From: Bacteroidales bacterium
GTDB lineage: Bacteria > Bacteroidota > Bacteroidia > Bacteroidales > UBA10428
Assembly: GCA_016934395.1 (NCBI GenBank)
Contig: JAFGSZ010000013.1
Span: 1 to 64,000 of the forward strand
Reading direction: 5' to 3'
Length of the DNA stretch: 64,000 nucleotides
Every line of letters starts with the position of its first letter. Position 1 is the stretch's first letter. Positions 53,980-62,253 of the stretch are shown here, one piece after another. A program made the position numbers and the translations under genes. The notes beneath the pieces were generated by a model. The model saw nothing but the letters and a program-made list of their open reading frames with translations. It had not been told where the DNA came from and did not search any database.

Positions 53980-56484
53980 ATGTATAAATTTCAATTCGTT
54001 TTCCTTTTTTTCCTAATTAATTTTAGTGGATATAGCCAGCAAACAGATGTTAGTAATCTATCGGTTATTGATTATTCCCGGCCCAAAGATTATGAAATTG
54101 CAGAAATAGAAGTTACAGGCATAAAATATCTTCAGCCAAGAGTATTGCGAAATATTTCCGGTTTAAACGTGGGACAGAAAATAACAGTTCCCGGAGATGA
54201 AATTTCAAGTGCAATTAATAAATACTGGGAATATGGTTTGTTTTCGGATGTTAAAATAATTGCCACAAAAATCGAAGAAGGTAAAATTTACCTCGAAATA
54301 GCGCTTACCGAACAACCCCGGATTTCACAGGTGTTTTATGAGGGGATCAATAAATCTGATGCTGATAATCTGAAAGAAAAGGTTAAACTTAAACAAGGAA
54401 GCCAGATAACTGATAATATTTTAAGTACCACAATACATATTATCAAGACACATTTTATAGAAAAAGGTTTTTTAAATACTGAGGTAAATATTGTTCAAAA
54501 GGATGATACAGCTTCAGTAAACAGGGTAAATCTTTTTGTACATATTGATAAAAATAAACGGGTAAAAATTGAAGAAATTGATTTTGAAGGAAATGAAGAT
54601 TTTTCTGATAAAAGACTTCGAAGGGTCTTAAAAAAGACTAAGCAGCGGGATATTAATATTTTTAAAGGTTCTAAATATAAGGAAAAGGATTATAAGGAGG
54701 ACCTTGATAAACTAATTGCTTTTTATAATGAAAACGGATACAGAGATGCCAAAATTCTGGATGAGAATCTTTATACAATCAATAATAAGCGAATAGGTTT
54801 GAAAATTTCTCTTGAAGAAGGAAAACCTTATTATATCCGAAGCATATCATGGATTGGAAACACCAAATACCCGGCATCCGCATTAAATTCTCAGCTTGGA
54901 CTCAAGAAGGGGGATGTATATAATCAGACCCTTATCGAAGAAAGGCTTCAGACAGACGAAGATGCCATTAGTTCGTTTTATATGGATCAGGGATATCTGT
55001 TCTTCTCAATTGTACCTGTTGAAGCCAAAGTAGAAGGTGATTCCATAGATCTTGAAATGCAAATTTATGAAGGAAAACAAGCCACAATAAATGATGTTAT
55101 TATTAAAGGAAATACAAAAACCAATGAGCATGTAGTACGCCGTGAATTGCGGACCCGTCCGGGTGAATTATTCAGCAGATCGGATATTATCCGCTCGGTT
55201 CGTGAACTTTCCGCTCTCGGACATTTTAATCCTGAAGCTATTTTTCCCAATCCTATTCCAAACCAGGCAGATGGAACGGTTGATCTGGAATATCAGCTTG
55301 AAGAACGACCTAACGATCAGCTTGAAGTCTCCGGAGGCTGGGGAGGTGTTGGTTTTGTGGGAACTATTGGAATCCGTTTCTCAAATTTTTCTGCCCGAAA
55401 TATTTTCGAAAAAAAAGCCTGGAGACCGGTTCCAAGTGGTGACGGACAAACATTGCAGGTTCGTGCGCAATCAAATGCCCAGTATTACCAGGCCTACAGT
55501 ATCTCTTTTATTGAACCCTGGTTTGGCGGGAAAAAACCCAATTCATTTTCGGTATCGTTGTATCATACTGTACGAGGTTATCCCAACACTTCTTATTATT
55601 CAGCCTATAGAAACTCTCATTTTAAAACCTATGGATTATCGGTTGGTCTTGGCAGACGACTTACATGGCCCGACGATTTTTTTACCCTGTCTCATGAATT
55701 GAGCTTTCAGAGATATAACTTAAGTGAATATGGTGCTGAATTTGTTTTTAGTACAGGTGTTTCAAACCTGATCAGTCTCAGAAACACATTAACCCGAAGT
55801 TCTCAGGACCAGATGATCTATCCAAGGCGTGGATCGAATATTACATTTGGGCTGCAACTTACTCCTCCATATTCTTTATTTAATAATAAGGATTATTCCA
55901 CCATGACTCCCCAGGAGAAATATAAATTTATTGAATTTCATAAATGGACCTTTAACGCCACACATTATACAAGTTTGGCAGGAAATTTGGTAATGGCTAC
56001 AAGAGCAGAATTTGGTTACCTGGGGCACTATAACAAAAAAATCGGCCCCTCTCCCTTTGAAAAATACAGGGTTGGCGGCAGTGGAATGGTGGGTTACAGT
56101 TTATACGGAACAGATATTGTTGCATTAAGGGGATATGATGACGGTACATTGACACCACAGTATTATAACGCGGAAACCGGTAGTTATGTAGAGAACGGGA
56201 ATATTTATACCCGGTATTTTATGGAACTTCGATATCCCATAACACTTAATCCCTCGGCCACAATTTACGGTCTTGGTTTTATTGAAGGAGGTAACGCATG
56301 GTCTTATTTTAATGAGTTTAATCCGTTTGAAATTAAACGGTCTGCCGGAGTCGGCATCCGGGCATTTTTACCCATGTTTGGTTTGCTGGGTATCGACTGG
56401 GCATATGGTTTTGATAAACAACCCGGAGAAGCCTCACCGCATCATGGTAGTCAATTCCACTTTATAATGGGACAACAGTTTTAA
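53980..56484 (+). CDS. bamA: Outer-membrane protein assembly factor BamA
   Basis: This is the central insertase of the BAM complex. The 834-aa protein has a signal peptide (about 1-19), five POTRA domains up to about residue 430 (the first begins EIAEIEVTGIKYLQPR), and a 16-strand Omp85 barrel. The barrel has the conserved GWGGVGFVG and the late VGIRAFLPMFG/GIDWAYGFD, and the protein ends GQQF. It is preceded by uppS and followed by two Skp-like chaperones, a standard envelope-biogenesis cluster. Confidence 0.95.
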   Translation: MYKFQFVFLFFLINFSGYSQQTDVSNLSVIDYSRPKDYEIAEIEVTGIKYLQPRVLRNISGLNVGQKITVPGDEISSAINKYWEYGLFSDVKIIATKIEEGKIYLEIALTEQPRISQVFYEGINKSDADNLKEKVKLKQGSQITDNILSTTIHIIKTHFIEKGFLNTEVNIVQKDDTASVNRVNLFVHIDKNKRVKIEEIDFEGNEDFSDKRLRRVLKKTKQRDINIFKGSKYKEKDYKEDLDKLIAFYNENGYRDAKILDENLYTINNKRIGLKISLEEGKPYYIRSISWIGNTKYPASALNSQLGLKKGDVYNQTLIEERLQTDEDAISSFYMDQGYLFFSIVPVEAKVEGDSIDLEMQIYEGKQATINDVIIKGNTKTNEHVVRRELRTRPGELFSRSDIIRSVRELSALGHFNPEAIFPNPIPNQADGTVDLEYQLEERPNDQLEVSGGWGGVGFVGTIGIRFSNFSARNIFEKKAWRPVPSGDGQTLQVRAQSNAQYYQAYSISFIEPWFGGKKPNSFSVSLYHTVRGYPNTSYYSAYRNSHFKTYGLSVGLGRRLTWPDDFFTLSHELSFQRYNLSEYGAEFVFSTGVSNLISLRNTLTRSSQDQMIYPRRGSNITFGLQLTPPYSLFNNKDYSTMTPQEKYKFIEFHKWTFNATHYTSLAGNLVMATRAEFGYLGHYNKKIGPSPFEKYRVGGSGMVGYSLYGTDIVALRGYDDGTLTPQYYNAETGSYVENGNIYTRYFMELRYPITLNPSATIYGLGFIEGGNAWSYFNEFNPFEIKRSAGVGIRAFLPMFGLLGIDWAYGFDKQPGEASPHHGSQFHFIMGQQF

Positions 56485-56503
56485 CTATTAAAATTTAAAA
56501 ATC

Positions 56504-57019
56504 ATGAAAAGAATAACAGTATTTCTAATTATGTTCATATTTTCGGCAGCATCGATATTTGCCCAAAAATATGCCTTTGTTGATACAGAATATATATTAA
56601 GCAATATTCCTTCTTATAAAGCCGCCCAGGACCAGCTGGATCAACTCTCGGAGTCGTGGCAAAAGGAAATAGAAAATAAATATGCCGAGATTGATAAATT
56701 ATACAAAAATTATCAGGCCGAGCGGGTATTGTTAACAGATGAGATGCGTGTAAAAAGAGAAGAACAAATAATAAAAGCCGAGCAGGAAATTAAGAAACAA
56801 CAAAACGATTATTTCGGTCAGGAAGGGGCCTTATTTAAAAAACGTGAAGAATTAGTAAAACCCATACAGGATGAAATTTATAATACCATAAAAGAGCTGG
56901 CAACAGAAAACGGATATGCAGTAATATTTGACAGCTCATCCGGACCTACAATGTTATACACTAATCCGAGGTATGATATTAGCGATGAAGTATTGCAAAA
57001 ATTAGGTTATAAGAATTAA
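56504..57019 (+). CDS. OmpH/Skp-family periplasmic chaperone (first copy)
   Basis: The 171-aa protein has a signal peptide (cleavage near IFAQK), a beta-strand body KYAFVDTEYIL, and long coiled-coil arms (about 45-120) rich in Glu, Lys and Gln, then the closing AVIFDSS. Skp-type trimers hold unfolded outer-membrane proteins before BamA. It lies 19 nt after bamA. Confidence 0.92.
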   Translation: MKRITVFLIMFIFSAASIFAQKYAFVDTEYILSNIPSYKAAQDQLDQLSESWQKEIENKYAEIDKLYKNYQAERVLLTDEMRVKREEQIIKAEQEIKKQQNDYFGQEGALFKKREELVKPIQDEIYNTIKELATENGYAVIFDSSSGPTMLYTNPRYDISDEVLQKLGYKN

Positions 57020-57059
57020 TTTTTTACATTTGTACGAATTTTCAAGAAAAAAAAACAAA

Positions 57060-57578
57060 ATGAAAAACAGCATTAAAATTTTATTAACTCTGGTTGTTCT
57101 ATTCCTGGGTTTTACAGTACAAGCACAAAGTCAGATAAAACTGGGTCATATTAACAGCCAGGAACTTATGGCTGCGATGCCCGAAAGTGACAGCGCTCAG
57201 AAGACGCTGGAGGCTACTGCTCAACAAATTGAGCAAACCATGGAACAATTGCAGGTTGAATTTAATCAGAAATACGAAACCTATGCCAACAATTTAAATA
57301 CTTACACAGATTTAGTTCGTGCTACTAAAGAATCAGAATTGCAGGATCTTCAGGATAGAATTCAGCAATTTCAGCAGACAGCGCAACAGGAAATCCAGAA
57401 ACAGCGAAATAAGCTCTTCCAGCCCATTCGTGATAAAGCAACTAAATTCATTAACCAGGTAGCCGAAGAAAATGGATTTACCTATATTTTTGATGTTGGT
57501 TCCGGAGCAATTGTATATGCCGCAGAAGGAACAGTTGATATCCTGCCAATGGTAAAAACAAAAATGGGAATTAAATAA
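57060..57578 (+). CDS. OmpH/Skp-family periplasmic chaperone (second copy)
   Basis: The 172-aa paralogue of the previous gene has a signal peptide (cleavage near VQAQS), IKLGHINSQELM, coiled-coil arms (about 45-125) and the closing GFTYIFDVG. The start is ATG 57060; the upstream in-frame TTG at 57030 would add ten basic residues ahead of the signal peptide and is rejected. It ends the cluster, with a strong terminator 10 nt later. Confidence 0.92.
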   Translation: MKNSIKILLTLVVLFLGFTVQAQSQIKLGHINSQELMAAMPESDSAQKTLEATAQQIEQTMEQLQVEFNQKYETYANNLNTYTDLVRATKESELQDLQDRIQQFQQTAQQEIQKQRNKLFQPIRDKATKFINQVAEENGFTYIFDVGSGAIVYAAEGTVDILPMVKTKMGIK

Positions 57579-57587
57579 TATAGACTG

Positions 57588-57618
57588 CACCAGCTCATTG
57601 AGCTGGTGTTTTTATTTT
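57588..57618 (+). terminator. Terminator of the bamA-ompH cluster
   Basis: A perfect 9-bp stem (CACCAGCTC with GAGCTGGTG, 3-nt loop) is followed by TTTTT and further T-rich sequence. It lies just before murI ATG 57631, so murI needs its own promoter or read-through. Confidence 0.88.
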
Positions 57619-57630
57619 ATATTTTATTTT

Positions 57631-58443
57631 ATGAACCTGTCCCCCAACAATCCAATTGGAATATTCGATTCCGGTGTGGGTGGTCTTACAGTCGCAAGTG
57701 CAATCCATCATTTACTTCCCGGTGAACAGATTATTTATTACGGAGACACTGCTCATCTGCCATATGGCGATAAATCGAAAGAAACAATAATCTATTATTC
57801 CGAGAAAATCACAGAATTTCTTCTTGAGAAAGACTGTAAAATAATTGTTATAGCATGCAATACGGCTTCGTCTAATGCTTATGAAAATATTGTTAAGCTT
57901 GTTGGTAGCCGCGCTCTTGTAATTAATGTTATTGATCCTGTTGTTGATTATATCCAACATCATTTATCCTCGCAAAATATTGGAGTAATTGGAACCAAAG
58001 GAACCATTAACAGCAAATCATACCAAAATAAAATTAATAATCTGAATAAAAACATTACGGTGTCTTCCTTAGCTACACCCCTTCTTGTTCCAATGATAGA
58101 GGAAGGATTTATTTTCGATGATATCAGTAATGCTATTATCAGAAATTATTTATCGCGCCCCGAACTTCAAAATATTCAATCGCTGGTTTTAGGCTGTACT
58201 CATTATCCAATAATACAAAATCAGATAAAAAAGTATTATAACTTTAAGGTAAATGTTTTGGATTCAGCAAAAATTGTTGCCGGTTTTCTGAGGAATGAAC
58301 TTAATGCACATCAACTTGCATCAACACACATACAAGGAGTTAATCATTTCCTGGTATCCGATTATACTGATTATTTTAATGCAATCAGTAATATGTTTTT
58401 TGAGGGCGAGATAAACCTTGAAAAAGATAATATCTGGAATTAA
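57631..58443 (+). CDS. murI: Glutamate racemase
   Basis: This enzyme makes D-glutamate for peptidoglycan. The 270-aa protein has GIFDSGVGGLTVA, ACNTASS with the first catalytic Cys, and LGCTHYP with the second. The start is ATG 57631. The longer TTG-started form (57598) begins inside the terminator stem and is rejected. Its stop overlaps the convergent gamma carbonic anhydrase-like gene by 4 nt. Confidence 0.95.
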   Translation: MNLSPNNPIGIFDSGVGGLTVASAIHHLLPGEQIIYYGDTAHLPYGDKSKETIIYYSEKITEFLLEKDCKIIVIACNTASSNAYENIVKLVGSRALVINVIDPVVDYIQHHLSSQNIGVIGTKGTINSKSYQNKINNLNKNITVSSLATPLLVPMIEEGFIFDDISNAIIRNYLSRPELQNIQSLVLGCTHYPIIQNQIKKYYNFKVNVLDSAKIVAGFLRNELNAHQLASTHIQGVNHFLVSDYTDYFNAISNMFFEGEINLEKDNIWN

Positions 58444-58964
58444 TTAATTTCTTCGTTATACCAGCCGGCATACATTTTATAATTCCTTGCTATTTTATCG
58501 ATCATTTCCCCGGCTTGCGCAGGATCGACATCTTTGATACGTTTGGCCGGATTCCCGGCATAAATGCTTCCGGGTTCAACTTTTGTATTGGATAATAAAA
58601 CTGCTCCTGCAGCAATTATTGAGTTTTCACCAATTTCAACAAAATCGAGAATTATAGCGCCTATCCCAATTAAAACATTGTTGGAAATCTGGGCACCGTG
58701 TATTACTGCATTATGGGCAACCGATACATTATCGCCAATACTGATAATCGATTTCTGATACAAGGTATGCAATACCGCACCATCCTGAATATTTACATGA
58801 TTTCCGATCCTGATTGAATTTACATCTCCCCGAATTACTGTATTAAACCAGAAACTGCAATACTCTCCAACCTGAACATCTCCAATTATAGTTGCATTTT
58901 CCGCAAGGTAACAGCCTTCTCCAAAGGTTGGAGTAAATCCCCGTACTGATTTTATCAATGCCAT
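58440..58964 (-). CDS. Gamma-carbonic-anhydrase-like hexapeptide protein
   Basis: The 174-aa left-handed beta-helix protein has the three metal-binding histidines of the family at H66, H84 and H89 (LHT, AHNAVIH). It belongs to the YrdA/PaaY group; many members bind zinc, and carbonic anhydrase activity is shown only for some. ATG start at 58964. Convergent with murI. Confidence 0.88.
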   Translation of the reverse strand: MALIKSVRGFTPTFGEGCYLAENATIIGDVQVGEYCSFWFNTVIRGDVNSIRIGNHVNIQDGAVLHTLYQKSIISIGDNVSVAHNAVIHGAQISNNVLIGIGAIILDFVEIGENSIIAAGAVLLSNTKVEPGSIYAGNPAKRIKDVDPAQAGEMIDKIARNYKMYAGWYNEEIN

Positions 58965-59297
58965 TTTATTGTATTTAAAACTTCAGGTAAAATTAAAATT
59001 ATTTATGTTAACTATCCTATGAACTTTAAATTCTGATTCAAGTAGACAATTTTTGAATTTATTTTTATATGAATTTAATCCTTAATATATGTATATTTGT
59101 ATATATCTGCTTAAATTCTCAACATTCAAATAATTGATTTTTATCACTAAAATGAATTTTTCAAAATATAAATATGAATTATTATATAAGAATTCTTTAA
59201 CATTGCCTAAATAATTTTTTCACATTATTAATATCTTGAATAATTGATAGTTAATTTATTAACAAATCCTGATTGAAATTAATTTCTGCAACAAATC
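58965..59297. other. 333-nt AT-rich intergenic region before korA
   Basis: There is no ORF or clear terminator here. It lies between divergent genes. A TATATTTG box (59092-59099, plus) is an exact -7 match about 200 nt before korA, with no clear -33 element. The rest is very AT-rich and may hold regulatory sites that I cannot identify. Confidence 0.5.
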
Positions 59298-61157
59298 ATG
59301 AGAAAAAAAATCAAGGTCATTGAAGTCGATGAGGTGGTAGTAAAATTTGCAGGCGACTCAGGTGACGGCATGCAACTCACTGGTAGTCAATTCTCGGATA
59401 CATCAGCTTTTATAGGAAATGATTTATCAACCTTTCCGGATTATCCATCCGAAATACGTGCACCGCAGGGTACAATAGCAGGTGTTTCCGGTTTTCAGGT
59501 ACATATCGGGCATACAGAGGTACAAACCCCGGGAGACCTGGCGGATGTTTTGGTTGCCATGAATCCGGCAGCTCTAAAAGCAAATTTAAAATGGCTGAAA
59601 AAGGGAGCTACAATTATTATTGATATCGATAATTTCGACAATAAACATTACAAAAAAGCCGGATATATTGAAGATCCGCTGGGAGATGGTAGTATGGAAG
59701 GTTATAGTGTTGTGAAGGCGCCGATAACCCAGCTTACACGATCAACAGTAAGTGATTTTGGCCTCGATAGCAGGATGGCCGAAAAAACAAAAAATCAATT
59801 TGTAGCCGGGTTGTTGTATTGGTTATTTAATCGTGATTTAAAAATTGGAGAGAACTTTCTTAAAGATAAATTCAAAAGTAAGCCAGATTTAGTAAAAGCA
59901 AATATTGCCGTTTTGCACGCGGGATATCATTATGCTGAAACTATAGAAGCTATGGCAACAACCTTCTTAGTGAATCCGGCCAAAAAAGGTAAAGGACTGT
60001 TCCGGAACATCACCGGAAATGTAGCCACTGCATGGGGGTTGCTGGCTGCATCCGAGCGCTCGGGCCGTCCCTTGTATTTGGGCTCCTATCCTATCACTCC
60101 TGCCACAGAAATACTTCAGGAGCTGGCAAAAATGAAACATTTGGGCGCTGTTACCTTTCAGGCAGAAGACGAAATAGCAGGTATATGTTCTGCTATTGGA
60201 GCATCATTTACAGGCAGCCTGGCAGTAACCACCACCTCAGGTCCGGGATTGGCTCTTAAGAGTGAGGCTATCGGTCTTGCGGTAATAACAGAACTTCCGA
60301 TAGTAATTGTTAATGTGCAGCGAGGTGGCCCTTCTACAGGTTTACCAACAAAAACAGAACAAGCTGATCTTCTGCAGGCAATTTATGGCCGAAACGGTGA
60401 AAGCCCTTGTATTATTCTTGCTGCCTCTACTCCTGCTAATTGTTTCAAGTTTGCTTATGAAGCTTCCAGATTGGCTATTGAACATATGACACCGGTAATT
60501 TTACTTACAGACGGATATCTTGCTAACGGTTCAGAACTTTGGAAAATTCCGGATACTAAAGATTTGCCTCCTATTGAACCTCCTTTGGTTGAAGATGATG
60601 ATCCCACCTATTTACCCTATAAACGTGACCCTGAAAAGCTATCAAGGTACTGGGCATTACCTGGTCAGAAGGGGTTGAGACATCGTATAGGTGGATTGGA
60701 AAAAGCCGATGTAACCGGTGAAGTATCCCACGATCCGTTTAACCATGAAATTATGGTTATGACCCGCGAAGATAAAGTTAAACGAGTGGCCCGCAGAATT
60801 CCCCAACAGGCAATAATTGGTAAAGAAACCGGTGATCTGCTTGTTGTTGGCTGGGGTGGTACTTATGGCGCATTACTCTCTGCCGTTAAAGAACTTCAGG
60901 CTGATGGCAGAAGTATCAGCCTCACACAATTTAATTATATATATCCGTTACCAGAAAATGTAGAAACGATATTCAGCAATTTTAAGAAAATTATTATCTG
61001 TGAACTGAACCGTGGTCAATTTGCTACATATTTAAGATCCGAATTGCCACAATTTCCATACCTGCAATATAATAAAGTGCAGGGATTGCCATTTATGATT
61101 TCAGAACTTAAAAGAAAATTCACACAAATTTTGGAGGGTAAAAAAGATGAATATTGA
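59298..61157 (+). CDS. korA: 2-oxoacid:ferredoxin oxidoreductase, fused gamma-alpha subunit
   Basis: This is the large subunit of a KorAB-type 2-oxoglutarate (or related 2-oxoacid):ferredoxin oxidoreductase. The 619-aa protein has an N-terminal gamma domain (about 1-200, FAGDSGDGMQLTGSQF). The alpha domain with the pyrimidine-binding half of the thiamine site follows (LGSYPITPATEILQEL, QAEDEIAGICSAIGAS). The enzyme links CoA-dependent decarboxylation to ferredoxin reduction, suited to anaerobic or reductive metabolism. It overlaps korB by 11 nt. Confidence 0.94.
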   Translation: MRKKIKVIEVDEVVVKFAGDSGDGMQLTGSQFSDTSAFIGNDLSTFPDYPSEIRAPQGTIAGVSGFQVHIGHTEVQTPGDLADVLVAMNPAALKANLKWLKKGATIIIDIDNFDNKHYKKAGYIEDPLGDGSMEGYSVVKAPITQLTRSTVSDFGLDSRMAEKTKNQFVAGLLYWLFNRDLKIGENFLKDKFKSKPDLVKANIAVLHAGYHYAETIEAMATTFLVNPAKKGKGLFRNITGNVATAWGLLAASERSGRPLYLGSYPITPATEILQELAKMKHLGAVTFQAEDEIAGICSAIGASFTGSLAVTTTSGPGLALKSEAIGLAVITELPIVIVNVQRGGPSTGLPTKTEQADLLQAIYGRNGESPCIILAASTPANCFKFAYEASRLAIEHMTPVILLTDGYLANGSELWKIPDTKDLPPIEPPLVEDDDPTYLPYKRDPEKLSRYWALPGQKGLRHRIGGLEKADVTGEVSHDPFNHEIMVMTREDKVKRVARRIPQQAIIGKETGDLLVVGWGGTYGALLSAVKELQADGRSISLTQFNYIYPLPENVETIFSNFKKIIICELNRGQFATYLRSELPQFPYLQYNKVQGLPFMISELKRKFTQILEGKKDEY

Positions 61158-62172
61158 GACTGAAGAACTCGAACTTTCTTATAAGGATTATAAACTTGAT
61201 CAGCCGGTAAAATGGTGTCCCGGTTGCGGTGGACATGCAGTGCTGTCTGCGGTACAAAAAGCACTTCCGGAAACAGGAATTGAAAAAGAAAAAGTGGTAT
61301 TTGTATCAGGCATCGGATGCTCTTCTCGTTTTCCTTATTATATTAACACCTATGGATTTCACAGTCTTCATGGAAGAGGGGCTGCCATTGCCTCAGGGAT
61401 AAAAGTGGCCAATCCAAATCTGAGCGTGTGGCTGGTAACCGGAGACGGGGATTCTATGGCCATTGGGGGAAATCATTTTATTCATATCCTGAGAAGAAAT
61501 ATTAACGTAAATATTTTACTATTTAACAATAAAATTTACGGATTAACCAAAGGACAATATTCCCCCACAACTCCTTTGGGCAGCATAACAAAAACATCAC
61601 CTGACGGCACTATTGAAAGCCCGTTTCTTCCCGGCGAACTTGCTATGGGAGCACAAGGCACATTTTATGCCCGTGTAGTGGACACTGATCCGAAAATGAT
61701 AAAAGATGTTCTTGTTGAGGCTGCAAATCATAAAGGAACTTCGCTTGTTGAGATACTTCAGAATTGCATAATTTTTAACAACCAGGTACATTCGGAAATA
61801 ACAGGTAAAGAGGTAAGAGAAGACAACCAGATTTACCTGGAACATGGAAAGCCCATGATTTTTGGCAAAAACAGGGATAAAGGCATTATTCAGGTAGGAC
61901 AAAAATTTCTTGTGGCAAAAATAGGAGAAAACGGTGTGCGAAAAGAAGATATACTCATTCATGATGCACATAATCCGGACGACACGCGCCATTACATGCT
62001 TTCGCGCATGTCTCTTCCCGATTACCCCGTAGCTATGGGTGTAATACGGGCTTGTAAAAGCAATGTATATGAAGATATGCTGCACAAGCAAATTTCATTA
62101 TCCAAAACAAGAGAAAAAGTTAAAAACGTAAATGAGCTTTTAAAAAGTGGAAATGTTTTTAATATTCAATAA
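61147..62172 (+). CDS. korB: 2-oxoacid:ferredoxin oxidoreductase, beta subunit
   Basis: This 341-aa thiamine-diphosphate- and Fe-S-binding subunit has WCPGCGGH (C24, C27) and C58 in GIGCSSRF for the 4Fe-4S cluster. The TPP motif GDGDSMAIGGNH and downstream NNKIYGLTKGQYSPTT follow. The fourth cluster Cys is probably in EILQNCIIF. The start is ATG 61147, inside the end of korA, which fits coupled translation. A terminator follows. Confidence 0.95.
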   Translation: MNIETEELELSYKDYKLDQPVKWCPGCGGHAVLSAVQKALPETGIEKEKVVFVSGIGCSSRFPYYINTYGFHSLHGRGAAIASGIKVANPNLSVWLVTGDGDSMAIGGNHFIHILRRNINVNILLFNNKIYGLTKGQYSPTTPLGSITKTSPDGTIESPFLPGELAMGAQGTFYARVVDTDPKMIKDVLVEAANHKGTSLVEILQNCIIFNNQVHSEITGKEVREDNQIYLEHGKPMIFGKNRDKGIIQVGQKFLVAKIGENGVRKEDILIHDAHNPDDTRHYMLSRMSLPDYPVAMGVIRACKSNVYEDMLHKQISLSKTREKVKNVNELLKSGNVFNIQ

Positions 62173-62178
62173 TTTTTT

Positions 62179-62206
62179 CAAAGGAGGTCAACGGCCTCCT
62201 TTTTTA
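62179..62206 (+). terminator. Terminator after korAB
   Basis: A stem of 7-8 bp (AAGGAGG at 62181-62187 with CCTCCTT at 62195-62201, 7-nt loop) runs into a T tract. It separates korAB from the next gene. Confidence 0.75.
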
Positions 62207-62253
62207 TTTCTTATCTTTAGAATCAGACCTTCAATTCTAAAGAATTAATTCCG

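Noticed and set aside
55142-55702. 186-aa frame within bamA
   Set aside because: It is in a different frame of a full-length BamA gene with intact domains. Composition is as expected for an out-of-frame reading.
57598-57630. TTG start of murI at 57598
   Set aside because: It falls in the stem of the preceding terminator. ATG 57631 gives the usual N terminus.
61597-62091. 164-aa minus-strand frame inside korB
   Set aside because: It is fully covered by korB, which carries its cofactor motifs there. No independent support.
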